This document shows, one piece after another, positions 1 through 6,597 of a stretch of DNA of 12,186 nucleotides. How positions within the stretch are numbered: position 1 is the stretch's first letter; each line of letters starts with the position of its first letter. The position numbers were made by a program, and so were the translations under genes. The stretch comes from a bacterium UBP2_UBA4780. GTDB taxonomy: Bacteria > Edwardsbacteria > AC1 > EtOH8. Under the pieces are notes generated by a model. That model was given only the letters and a program-made list of their open reading frames with translations. It was not told the origin of the DNA and did not search any database. The DNA lies in the NCBI GenBank assembly GCA_002403115.1, contig DHHE01000170.1, forward strand, positions 1 to 12,186, read 5' to 3'.

Positions 1-386
1 TTCCCGGGAGATGCCAGGCGGGCTGCACCTCATGCTCGGCCTGCCTTCAGGCCTGCCCCTACGGCGCCATCAGCTGGGAGGGCTCCCTGCCGAAGATAGA
101 CTATTCCCGTTGCCGCTCCTGCTCCATATGCGTCTTCAAGTGCCCCACCCGGTCCTATGTGGACCGGATACCGGTGCGGCCGACCGCCTTCATCGGCCTG
201 CAATGCAACGGCTGCCAGATGTGCAAGGTGGTCTGCCCCACCGACTGCATCATCGGCAAGAAGGGCGACCACCACAAGGTGATGCGCGGCCAGTGCATCG
301 GCTGCGGCCAGTGCTTCGAGGTCTGCCCCATCCGGGCGGTCACCATGCTGGGCGCGCTGGGCCACGTCAACCTGGCGAACTACTGA
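1..386 (+). CDS. 4Fe-4S polyferredoxin, probable C-terminal part of RnfB (5'-partial)
   Basis: The reading frame is open from base 3 and the gene continues upstream of the window; 127 residues are visible. They hold four complete C-x2-C-x2-C-x3-C-P motifs, with cysteines at visible residues 8/11/14/18, 37/40/43/47, 68/71/74/78 and 98/101/104/108. That is two bacterial-type 2[4Fe-4S] ferredoxin units joined by a short linker containing PVRPTAFI. This layout resembles the C-terminal ferredoxin domains of RnfB, the subunit that takes electrons from ferredoxin for the ion-pumping Rnf membrane complex. In many genomes rnfB is the last gene of its operon, which fits the unrelated PAP2 gene 3 bases downstream. 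The N-terminal membrane helix and RnfB-specific Fe-S domain lie outside the window. Another polyferredoxin, such as a hydrogenase or oxidoreductase subunit, is therefore possible. The ferredoxin nature is certain; the RnfB assignment is likely. Confidence 0.85.
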   Translation, partial: PGRCQAGCTSCSACLQACPYGAISWEGSLPKIDYSRCRSCSICVFKCPTRSYVDRIPVRPTAFIGLQCNGCQMCKVVCPTDCIIGKKGDHHKVMRGQCIGCGQCFEVCPIRAVTMLGALGHVNLANY

Positions 387-389
387 ACC

Positions 390-965
390 ATGCCACGCTG
401 CGCCGTTCTGGGCGTCCTGCTGGCCCTGGCTTCCTGCCTGAACGCGGAATCGCTGGACCGGCGGCTTTATGAGCAGATCCACCGCCGCTGGCAAAGGCCG
501 TGGCTGGACCGTCCCATGGAGCTGGCCACCGACGCCGGGGACGCCAAGCTGGGCATCGCTCTCTGCGCCGGGATCGGCCTGTTCGGCGGGGAGAAGGCCC
601 GGAAATCGGCCAAGCTGGCCCTGTCCGCCGACGCCCTTTCGGCCGGGGTGACCTACGGCCTGAAGCTGGCGGTGAACCGCCGGCGGCCCGAGGGCGAGAC
701 CGTGCGCTCCAACTCCTCGTTCCCCTCGGGCCACGCCACCGGAGCCTTCGCCCTGGCCGCGGTTTTCAGCCACCAGTATCCCAAGGCCGCCGTCCCCTGC
801 TACCTGGCGGCCGCCGCTGTCGGGCTCTCCCGGATCTACCTGGGCCGGCACTACCCTTCCGACGTCCTGGCCGGCGCTCTGGTCGGCTTCGGCTCGGCCC
901 GGCTGATCATTCATTATAAGGAAGGCGTCCTCGGCTTCACCCTCCCCGGGCTTGGGGATGATTGA
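390..965 (+). CDS. PAP2-family phosphatase, exported or lipoprotein
   Basis: This 191-residue protein has all three motifs of the PAP2 acid phosphatase / lipid phosphatase superfamily. They are K-x6-R-P (K92, R99-P100), P-S-G-H (112-115) and S-R-x5-H-x3-D (S147-R148, H154, D158). H154 would be the nucleophile and H115 the acid/base. Likely substrates are phosphatidic acid, undecaprenyl diphosphate or a similar lipid phosphate at the outer face of the inner membrane; the sequence does not say which. The N-terminus is a signal sequence with two possible ends: a lipobox L-A-S-C with Cys16, or a signal peptidase I site after A19. The helices around the motifs are only moderately hydrophobic, and there is no clear bundle of six membrane segments, so a periplasmic form is plausible. 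It starts 3 bases after the polyferredoxin stop with no good Shine-Dalgarno sequence, suggesting translational coupling. Confidence 0.9.
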   Translation: MPRCAVLGVLLALASCLNAESLDRRLYEQIHRRWQRPWLDRPMELATDAGDAKLGIALCAGIGLFGGEKARKSAKLALSADALSAGVTYGLKLAVNRRRPEGETVRSNSSFPSGHATGAFALAAVFSHQYPKAAVPCYLAAAAVGLSRIYLGRHYPSDVLAGALVGFGSARLIIHYKEGVLGFTLPGLGDD

Positions 966-1075
966 CCACCACCCTTTCCCGCGAAAAACGCGAATACTCG
1001 GATTTCCACCCGACAATTTTCGCTTTTTCGGCGCGTCCATCGGACAGATTAAACCATGATTTTTGAGGCAAAAAA
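966..1075. other. intergenic gap with imperfect inverted repeat
   Basis: This 110-base gap lies between the PAP2 gene and the MlaD-like gene. It is less GC-rich than the genes. Bases 982-994 pair with 1019-1030 over about 12 pairs with one bulged base, and a smaller TCGG/CCGA pair (998-1001 with 1010-1013) lies in the loop. There is no T-run after the stem, so it is not a canonical intrinsic terminator. It may still end the upstream transcript or lie in the leader of the next gene. No convincing promoter is visible. A GAGG Shine-Dalgarno sequence at 1065-1068 serves the next gene. Confidence 0.4.
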
Positions 1076-1915
1076 ATGACCAGCCGACGCATCGAGGCCA
1101 TTGTGGGCCTGGTGGTATTGAGCGCCTTCGCCCTTTTGATCTTCGGCATGCTCTGGCTCAACCGCATCGAGGTGGGCCGCCACAAGCTCCAGGTGAAAGT
1201 GGCCTTCGAGGACGCCGGCGGCCTGCGTAACGGCGACCCGGTGACCGTTTCCGGGCTGGAGAAGGGCAAGGTCAGGTCCATCGGCCTCAGGCGGGACAAG
1301 CCCGGAGTCGTTGTGGTGCTGGCGCTTGACGGCGACGTCGGGCTGCGTCGCGACGCCCAGTTCTGGCTGCTGGACGCCAGCATGATGGGCGACAAGCGCA
1401 TCGCCGTCAACGCCGGATCGGCCCCCGAGCCGCTTGACCCCTCCTCCCTGCCCGACGGCCTGCGCAGCCCGGGCCTGATCGAGACCACGGTCAAGCTGGG
1501 CCACCTGGCCCAGGAGGCGGGCGATCTGCTGGAGCGCCTCAAGCGCGACCTGGCCACCCCGGAGAACGTCCGCAATTTGGGCCAGGCGGTGCGCAACATC
1601 ACCCAGGCCACCGATCAGCTCAACAAGATGGCCACCGAGAATCGCACCGCCCTGCGGGAGACGGCCCGCGACGTCAACCAGCTGATAACGCCCAACAAGG
1701 AGAAGCTGGATTCCACCATCCAGGCCCTGTCCAGGGCCAGCTTGGCCCTGGACTCCATCTCCCAAAAGATAAACACCGGACAGGGCACGGCCGGGAAGCT
1801 GGTGAACGACAAGGAGCTCTACGAGGACATCAAGAAGACCAACAAGGAGCTGCAGGCGCTGATAGCGGACATCAAGGCGAATCCGAAGAAGTATTTGACG
1901 GTGAAGGTTTTTTAG
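1076..1915 (+). CDS. MlaD-like MCE-domain lipid-transport protein
   Basis: This 279-residue protein has a short positively charged N-terminus, one membrane helix (about residues 8-28) and an MCE/MlaD domain (about 36-115). A long helical, coiled-coil-like tail follows (about 135-265). It contains a G-x-A-G-K-L-V-N-D segment (237-245) and ends in NPKKYLTVKVF, a close typical of MlaD-like proteins. MCE proteins form periplasmic rings anchored in the inner membrane. They carry phospholipids between the inner and outer membranes with an MlaE permease and MlaF ATPase. Those partner genes are not in this window, so this copy stands alone locally. The ATG is preceded by GAGG at a 7-base spacing. The exact substrate and transport direction cannot be read from the sequence. 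The family assignment is firm; orthology to mlaD itself is not. Confidence 0.9.
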   Translation: MTSRRIEAIVGLVVLSAFALLIFGMLWLNRIEVGRHKLQVKVAFEDAGGLRNGDPVTVSGLEKGKVRSIGLRRDKPGVVVVLALDGDVGLRRDAQFWLLDASMMGDKRIAVNAGSAPEPLDPSSLPDGLRSPGLIETTVKLGHLAQEAGDLLERLKRDLATPENVRNLGQAVRNITQATDQLNKMATENRTALRETARDVNQLITPNKEKLDSTIQALSRASLALDSISQKINTGQGTAGKLVNDKELYEDIKKTNKELQALIADIKANPKKYLTVKVF

Positions 1916-1945
1916 GCACGGTTCAAAACGGATCACGCATTATTA

Positions 1946-2761
1946 ATGGGTAAAAAACCCCCGCCATATTTTGTACTCAACGCCTTCGGGGCAAACGACG
2001 AACCGGTACTTCTTGCCGGTGGCCAGGGTATAGCGCATCGATCCGGAAATATTGTTTTCAAACCTACGAGAAATGAAGAAGAGTCTGTTTGGATAGCTGA
2101 AACATTGATCGGCTTGGATTGTGTCAATTTCCGCATTGCCGAACCTATCCGAGCGAATAATGGTCAATGGGTTTCCCATGGTTGGACGGCAAGCAAATAT
2201 ATCGAAGGCCATCACGACTTTACACGATGGCGGGACATTATACGAACCAGCGCTTTTTTTCATGCAGCGCTAAAGAATGTTCCCCGCCCCATTTTCTTAG
2301 ACGAAAATGATGATCCTTGGGCAGTGGCTGATAGAATCGCGTGGCATGAATTGCCGTTACCTCTTGATCATCCTTTGATTGGAGCGCCTTTACAAAAACT
2401 AGACAACCTGTGCGTCGATGTCAATCTTACCAGCCAGATAATTCATGGCGATATCGCGGGTAATATTCTGTTCCATGATAACCGGGCCCCAGCCATTATC
2501 GATTTTTGCCCATACTGGCGTCCAGCCGGTTTTGCAGCTTCCATAGCGATCGCTGATGCGCTGGTATGGCATGATGCCGACGAATCACTGATCTCTCTCG
2601 GCAATGATATACCGATGTTTGATCAGCTACTTATGCGGGCATTTATCCGCCGTATCTGTGAGTTGATTGAAATCAAACGGCAATGTCACGAGGACCGCAC
2701 AGCGGACATCATAAAATACTTACCGGTTATTGACCGGTTTGTCAATCGAGTTCGCTCTTGA
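1946..2761 (+). CDS. aminoglycoside-phosphotransferase-like kinase-fold protein, likely horizontally acquired
   Basis: This 271-residue protein carries the phosphotransferase (APH/choline kinase-like) catalytic loop H-G-D-I-A-G-N at 167-173. D169 would be the catalytic base and N173 a metal ligand. I-D-F at 185-187 follows, in which D186 is the DFG-equivalent. A lysine at 39 (V-F-K-P) could bind ATP. The segments around W-x-A-x-x-Y-I-E-G, F-H-A-A-L, D-P-W-A-V-A-D-R-x-A-W and P-Y-W-R-P resemble, from memory, the family of unknown function TIGR02569, which is best known from Actinobacteria. No substrate can be assigned, and resistance should not be assumed. Sampled blocks have about 37-43% GC against 62-73% in radA, and codons such as TTA, ATA and CGA are common, unlike in the neighbours. 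The upstream gap is 30 bases with no strong Shine-Dalgarno sequence. The stop overlaps the radA start. ATG 1946 is the only good start after the preceding in-frame stop. Confidence 0.8.
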   Translation: MGKKPPPYFVLNAFGANDEPVLLAGGQGIAHRSGNIVFKPTRNEEESVWIAETLIGLDCVNFRIAEPIRANNGQWVSHGWTASKYIEGHHDFTRWRDIIRTSAFFHAALKNVPRPIFLDENDDPWAVADRIAWHELPLPLDHPLIGAPLQKLDNLCVDVNLTSQIIHGDIAGNILFHDNRAPAIIDFCPYWRPAGFAASIAIADALVWHDADESLISLGNDIPMFDQLLMRAFIRRICELIEIKRQCHEDRTADIIKYLPVIDRFVNRVRS

Positions 2762-4149
2762 AAAACAAAATCACAACAAAGACCAACTTCGTCTGCCAGT
2801 CCTGCGGCTTCGAGAGCCCCAAGTGGCTGGGCAAGTGCCCGTCGTGCGGGGGGTGGAACACCTTCGTCGAGGAGCGGGCGCGGGCCGACCTGCGTACCTC
2901 GGCCAGGGCCAAGGGTAAAGGGGCGAGGGACAAGGGCGGGGCCTCGGTGAAAGCGGTGACGCTGGCCGAGATCGACCTCGACCGGCAGCCGCGCATGATG
3001 ACCGGCATCAGTGAATTCGACTCCTGCCTGGGCGGCGGCATCCTGCCCGGCTCTTTGATACTCCTGGGCGGCGACCCGGGCATCGGCAAGTCCACACTGG
3101 CCCTCCAGGTGATGGAACGGATAGCTGATTCCGGCAAGACAGTGCTGTACGTCTCCGGAGAGGAATCCCTGGAGCAGATCAAGCTCCGGGCCCAGCGCCT
3201 GGGGGCCGGGTCCGAAAACCTGCTGCTGGCCTCGCTCACCGACCTGGACGACATCCTGGAACTTACGAACAAGGCCTCCCCCGCCCTGCTGGTGGTGGAT
3301 TCCATCCAGACCATGTACTGGCCGCAGCTGGAGTCGGCCCCGGGTTCGGTGGGCCAGGTCCGCGAGTGCGGGGCCATGCTGATGCGCCACTCCAAGGAGC
3401 AGGCGGTGGCCACGCTGCTGGTGGGCCACGTCACCAAGGAGGGCGTCATCGCCGGACCCCGCACCCTGGAGCACATGGTGGACACCGTGCTCTATATGGA
3501 GGGCGAGCGCCACCACTCCTTCCGCATCCTGCGCTCGGTCAAGAACCGCTTCGGTTCCACCAACGAGATCGGCGTCTTCGAGATGCGGGAGTCCGGCCTG
3601 GCCGAGGTGGCCAACCCCTCCGAGGTGTTCCTTTCCGAAAGGAACCGCGAGGTGCCCGGCTCGGCCGTGGTCTGCGCCCTGGAGGGCACCCGTCCGGTGC
3701 TGGTCGAGATCCAGGCCCTGGTGTCACCGACCGCCTTCGGCACCCCACAGCGCAACACCACCGGCCTCAACCACCGCAGGCTTTCCCTGCTGCTGGCGGT
3801 GCTGGAGCGCCGGGCCGGCCTGAGCCTTGGCATGCAGGACGTCTTCGTCAACATCGCCGGCGGCCTCAAGATCGAGGAGCCGGCCATCGACCTGGGGGTG
3901 GCAGTGGCCATCGCCTCTGCCTTCAGGAACCGGCCGGCCGACCCCAGGGCGGTGTTCATCGGCGAGGTTGGCCTGGGCGGCGAGATCCGCTCGGTCAGCC
4001 AAACCGATCGGCGCGTCGCCGAGGCCCGGAAGCTGGGCTTCACCCGGGTGGTCTGCCCGGCCAAGGGCATCGAGCGCGGATCTCTGGGCGGCATGGAGCC
4101 GTCCACGGTCTCCACCATCTCCCAGGCGCTGGAGCGGGCCATCGTTTGA
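2758..4149 (+). CDS. radA: DNA repair protein RadA (Sms)
   Basis: This full-length 463-residue RadA/Sms is a hexameric RecA-like helicase that drives branch migration during homologous recombination and repair. The N-terminal zinc finger has C13, C16, C27 and C30. Walker A is G-G-D-P-G-I-G-K-S-T at 104-113 and Walker B ends L-L-V-V-D-S at 177-182. The RadA-specific K-N-R-F-G motif is at 262-266, and a Lon-protease-like domain fills about 285-463. The start is TTG: it is the only possible start codon between the in-frame stop at 2731-2733 and the zinc finger. It places the finger where RadA proteins have it. The TTG overlaps the upstream TGA as TTGA, and only a weak GAG (2748-2750) could act as Shine-Dalgarno, so translation is probably coupled to the foreign kinase-like gene. 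The first eight codons are AT-rich, like that gene; typical GC content resumes just after. Confidence 0.97.
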   Translation: MKNKITTKTNFVCQSCGFESPKWLGKCPSCGGWNTFVEERARADLRTSARAKGKGARDKGGASVKAVTLAEIDLDRQPRMMTGISEFDSCLGGGILPGSLILLGGDPGIGKSTLALQVMERIADSGKTVLYVSGEESLEQIKLRAQRLGAGSENLLLASLTDLDDILELTNKASPALLVVDSIQTMYWPQLESAPGSVGQVRECGAMLMRHSKEQAVATLLVGHVTKEGVIAGPRTLEHMVDTVLYMEGERHHSFRILRSVKNRFGSTNEIGVFEMRESGLAEVANPSEVFLSERNREVPGSAVVCALEGTRPVLVEIQALVSPTAFGTPQRNTTGLNHRRLSLLLAVLERRAGLSLGMQDVFVNIAGGLKIEEPAIDLGVAVAIASAFRNRPADPRAVFIGEVGLGGEIRSVSQTDRRVAEARKLGFTRVVCPAKGIERGSLGGMEPSTVSTISQALERAIV

Positions 4150-4394
4150 TTTTTCACGGACGCGGATATCGGCGGTCTCCTTCATCAGCACATCTATGCA
4201 TCGACCGCTGAGTCCGCAGGGTGAATCCCCGTTCAGCGTCGTCCGAGGCAAGGCCGGCAACCTAAGCCCCTCGCACTTTCCCCGATCGGCTTAAATAGCC
4301 TCGACCCGGGACAAGCCTTGGGTTCCCTGCGGTCAAGCAAAGGATAATGCACTGGAATTTCTGTTCCGTAATCTTCTTTCGTGACGAGAACTGC
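4150..4394. other. intergenic region with nested inverted repeats, possible structured RNA
   Basis: No coding sequence is supported in these 245 bases, but they contain several pairings. CCGCAGGG at 4214-4221 pairs exactly with CCCTGCGG at 4325-4332, and the helix can be extended with small bulges towards 4230 and 4320. CGAGGC at 4244-4249 pairs with GCCTCG at 4298-4303. Bases 4250-4256 pair with 4287-4292 with one bulge. GTC at 4241-4243 can pair with GAC at 4310-4312. Together they could form a rod of about 119 nucleotides. A competing local hairpin uses CGCTGA (4206-4211) with TCAGCG (4233-4238). I do not recognise a known riboswitch or RNA family. It could be a leader of the GNAT/ispD transcript, a small RNA, a decayed repeat, or chance in GC-rich DNA. 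No clear terminator follows radA here. Confidence 0.35.
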
Positions 4395-4823
4395 ATGAAG
4401 CTGCGCAAGCTGACCATCGGCGACCATCCGGAGCTTATCAAGCTGTGGAAGCGCTCCGGCCTGCCCTACAAGCCCAAGGGCCGGGACGGCCGGGCCCACA
4501 TCGCCCGGGAGATGGCCGCCAACCCAGGCCTTTTCATCGGCGCCTTCGACGGCGACATCCTGGTCGGCGCCATAGTGGCCACCCATGACGGCCGCAAGGG
4601 TTGGCTGAACCGGGTGGCGGTCGATCCCGATTACCGCCGCCAGGGACTGGCCCGCAAACTGACCCTGGCCGGCGAGCGGTCCCTGCGGGGCCAGGGCATC
4701 CGAATCTTCGGCCTGCTGATCCACTCCTACAACCGGGCCTCGCTGAAGCTGGCCCAGGCCATGGGATACACACTGCACCGGGACATCCTCTACCTATCCA
4801 AGCGCGACAGCGACCATGTCTGA
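4395..4823 (+). CDS. GNAT-family N-acetyltransferase
   Basis: This 142-residue protein has the GNAT acetyltransferase fold. It has an N-terminal strand M-K-L-R-K-L-T-I-G-D, then strand and loop L-N-R-V-A-V-D-P-D-Y (71-80). The acetyl-CoA pyrophosphate loop R-R-Q-G-L-A follows at 81-86, and the C-terminal part is N-R-A-S-L-K-L-A-Q-A-M-G-Y (113-125). The acceptor is unknown; a small molecule or a protein N-terminus or lysine are both possible. I chose ATG 4395 because it puts the first strand at the N-terminus, as is usual for the family. ATG 4347 is in frame and adds 16 residues, but its purine-rich AAAGGA lies only 2 bases away and the extra residues do not look like GNAT sequence. The gene ends 15 bases before ispD and reads in the same direction, so it probably belongs to the ispD-ispF-dedA transcript. 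Confidence 0.88.
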   Translation: MKLRKLTIGDHPELIKLWKRSGLPYKPKGRDGRAHIAREMAANPGLFIGAFDGDILVGAIVATHDGRKGWLNRVAVDPDYRRQGLARKLTLAGERSLRGQGIRIFGLLIHSYNRASLKLAQAMGYTLHRDILYLSKRDSDHV

Positions 4824-4838
4824 CAGGCCGGCCTTCTG

Positions 4839-5513
4839 ATGGAAGTCTCCGCGATAATAGTGGCCGCGGGCAGGGGCAGGCGCCTGGGCGGCAAAAGGCC
4901 GAAGGCCTTCGTTCGGGTGAACGGCCTGCCGTTGGTCGAATACTCTCTTCGTACTTTCCAGTCGGCCGGCGGCATCGGCGAGATCGTGCTGGTGAAGCCC
5001 GCCGGTTACTCCGTTCCCCATGCCCCGCTGTTTTCCAAATTCGCCAAGCTTAGGGCCATCGTCCCCGGCGGCGCGGAAAGGATGGATTCGGTCCGGGCTG
5101 GTCTGGCCGCCGTTTCACCGGGGGCCAAGCTGGTCCTGGTCCACGACGCCGCCAGGCCGATGGTATCCTCCCGCGACATCGTTGCCGTCATCGCCGCGGC
5201 CCGGCGATACGGGGCGGCGGTCCTGGCCGAACCGGCGGCCGACACCATCAAGCGGGTGGAGAAAGGGTTCATCCGGGCCACCCTCAACCGGAGCTACCTC
5301 TGGCGGGCCCAGACCCCGCAGGGTTTCCGACGCGACATCATCGAGCGGGCGTACAGCCGCGCGGTCCGGGCCGCCACCGACGACAGCTCCCTGGCCGAAG
5401 CCGTGGGCGCCAGGGTGGCCATAGTGCCCGCCACCCGCCCCAACCCCAAAATCACCACCAAACACGACCTGGAGACGGCCGCATGCCTGCTGGGAAAAAG
5501 ATCTCGCGCATAG
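4839..5513 (+). CDS. ispD: 2-C-methyl-D-erythritol 4-phosphate cytidylyltransferase (IspD)
   Basis: IspD couples CTP to methylerythritol phosphate in the MEP pathway of isoprenoid synthesis, in the cytosol. The 224-residue length is normal. The nucleotide-binding signature A-A-G-x-G-x-R lies at 9-15 and K-R-P-K-A-F at 19-24. D-A-A-R-P at 103-107 binds metal and CTP, and P-A-A-D-T-I-K is at 132-138. Q-T-P-Q-G-F (158-163), T-D-D-S-S-L-A-E (180-187) and P-K-I-T (203-206, with the substrate-contacting lysine) follow. All key residues appear intact. The start gives the standard short M-x-V-S-A-I-I-V-A-A-G N-terminus. No strong Shine-Dalgarno sequence is visible. The end overlaps ispF by 31 bases; the two are separate genes here, not the fused IspDF enzyme found in some bacteria. 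Confidence 0.97.
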   Translation: MEVSAIIVAAGRGRRLGGKRPKAFVRVNGLPLVEYSLRTFQSAGGIGEIVLVKPAGYSVPHAPLFSKFAKLRAIVPGGAERMDSVRAGLAAVSPGAKLVLVHDAARPMVSSRDIVAVIAAARRYGAAVLAEPAADTIKRVEKGFIRATLNRSYLWRAQTPQGFRRDIIERAYSRAVRAATDDSSLAEAVGARVAIVPATRPNPKITTKHDLETAACLLGKRSRA

Positions 5514-5980
5514 GAATCGGTTATGACATCCACCGGCTCCGGAAGGGCCGGAGGCTGGTGCTGGGCGGCGTCACCATCCCCCACCCCCGGGGGCTGGACG
5601 GCCATTCCGACGCCGACGTCATCTGCCACGCCGTGGCCGACAGCCTGCTGGGCGCGGCCGGACTGGGCGACATCGGCCTCCACTTCCCCGACACCGATCG
5701 CCGTTACCGCGGCGTTTCCAGCCTGAAGCTTCTGTCAGAGGTGGCCGGCTTGCTGAAAAAGAAAAAGGCCTCGATCATCAACATCGACGCCGTGCTTATC
5801 GCCGAAAAGCCGAAAGTGGCCCCTTACGCCTCCCCGATGCGGAAGAACATCGGCCGGGCGCTGGGGATCCCGCCGGGGCGCGTTTCGGTAAAGGCCACCA
5901 CCAACGAGGGGCTGGGTCCGGTGGGCAGGAGCCAGGGGATGGCCGCCCTGGCCGTTTCCCTGGTGGAGACGAAGGAATGA
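5483..5980 (+). CDS. ispF: 2-C-methyl-D-erythritol 2,4-cyclodiphosphate synthase (IspF)
   Basis: IspF is a homotrimeric metal enzyme that closes the cyclodiphosphate of CDP-methylerythritol phosphate, two steps after IspD in the MEP pathway. The 165-residue protein has the signature I-G-x-G-Y-D-I-H-R-L, with likely zinc ligands D15, H17 and H49. H-S-D-A-D-V (41-46), G-D-I-G-x-H-F-P-D (62-70) and the C-terminal K-A-T-T-N-E-G-L-G-x-x-G-R-x-x-G (138-152) follow. A GGAG at 5471-5474 lies 8 bases before the ATG. This supports the chosen start even though it overlaps ispD by 31 bases and adds about six residues before the conserved core. The overlap and shared pathway indicate co-transcription and matched expression with ispD. 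Confidence 0.97.
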   Translation: MPAGKKISRIGIGYDIHRLRKGRRLVLGGVTIPHPRGLDGHSDADVICHAVADSLLGAAGLGDIGLHFPDTDRRYRGVSSLKLLSEVAGLLKKKKASIINIDAVLIAEKPKVAPYASPMRKNIGRALGIPPGRVSVKATTNEGLGPVGRSQGMAALAVSLVETKE

Positions 5981-6582
5981 TCGACCTCGAGGGCCTGGCC
6001 AAGTCGTTCGTCTCGGGCGGCGGCCTCTGGGCCTACCTGACGCTCTTCGTGACCACTTTCATCGAGGGCATCTTCCCCCCCATCCCCAGCGACGTGGTGG
6101 TCCTGTTCTGCGCCCTGCTGATCTCCCGCGGCGAGCTCCATTGGCTGCCCTGCTTTGCCTCGGCCTTCGTCGGCGGCTCTCTGGGGGCCCTGCTGGTCTA
6201 CTGGTTCGGATCGGCCCACGGCCGTTCCTACTTCCTGGCCAGGCCCCGGCTCTTCGTCACCCCGGAAAGGTTCCTGGCCTCCGAGGGGCTCTTCAAGCGC
6301 TACGGAAACCTGATCCTGGCCTTGAACCGGGCAGTGGTCGGCGGCCGCTCCTTCGGCTTCCTGGTGGCCGGCCTGATGCACCACCGGCTGAAGGATGTCC
6401 TGCTGTACGGCCTTTCCGGCATATTTGGCTGGTACGTCCTCCTGTTCCTGCTGGGTGTAAAGTTCGGGGGGCTGGCCTCGCGGCTGGTGAACGGCATCGT
6501 CATGATGGTGATGTCCGTCCTCCTTCTCTCGCTGCTTTCCCTGATCATCTCCCGGATCCTCCTCAACCGCTGGAAACGTTGA
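5977..6582 (+). CDS. DedA-family (VTT domain) membrane protein
   Basis: This 201-residue integral membrane protein belongs to the DedA/VTT family. Members act in membrane homeostasis, and some are polyprenyl-phosphate or lipid flippases. The conserved acidic residue and re-entrant segment are seen as E30-x3-P34-P35-I-P-S-D. A glycine-rich helix lies at about 64-79. The second half carries N-R-A-V-V-G-G-R-S-F-G-F-L-V-A-G-L (117-133), the family's arginine-containing loop. Hydrophobic segments lie near 17-48, 57-78, 112-133, 140-162 and 172-194. The ATG overlaps the ispF stop as ATGA, with GGAG at 5965-5968 in good position, so it is translationally coupled to ispF. An isoprenoid enzyme next to a possible polyprenyl-lipid handler is suggestive, but the substrate is inference only. 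Confidence 0.9.
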   Translation: MIDLEGLAKSFVSGGGLWAYLTLFVTTFIEGIFPPIPSDVVVLFCALLISRGELHWLPCFASAFVGGSLGALLVYWFGSAHGRSYFLARPRLFVTPERFLASEGLFKRYGNLILALNRAVVGGRSFGFLVAGLMHHRLKDVLLYGLSGIFGWYVLLFLLGVKFGGLASRLVNGIVMMVMSVLLLSLLSLIISRILLNRWKR

Positions 6583-6597
6583 CCGGAAGGCGCCAAT

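Noticed and set aside
30..1040. Long minus-strand open frame opposite the polyferredoxin and PAP2 genes
   Set aside because: It is antisense to two genes with unmistakable motifs. The translation is low-complexity Gly/Ala/Gln/Val-rich, as expected from shadow frames in GC-rich DNA.
1049..1936. Minus-strand 295-codon frame opposite the MlaD-like gene
   Set aside because: It is a mirror of a well-supported coding frame, has no recognisable motif, and its composition follows the sense codons.
3366..4211. Plus-strand frame overlapping radA
   Set aside because: The translation is Arg/Gly/Pro/His-rich with no domain, while radA in the other frame has all family motifs.
4241..4275. SAM-riboswitch-like phrase (GCCGGCAACC) in the radA-GNAT gap
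   Set aside because: Only this short phrase matches. The other conserved helices and the core of the SAM-I riboswitch are absent, and the downstream genes are unrelated to methionine.
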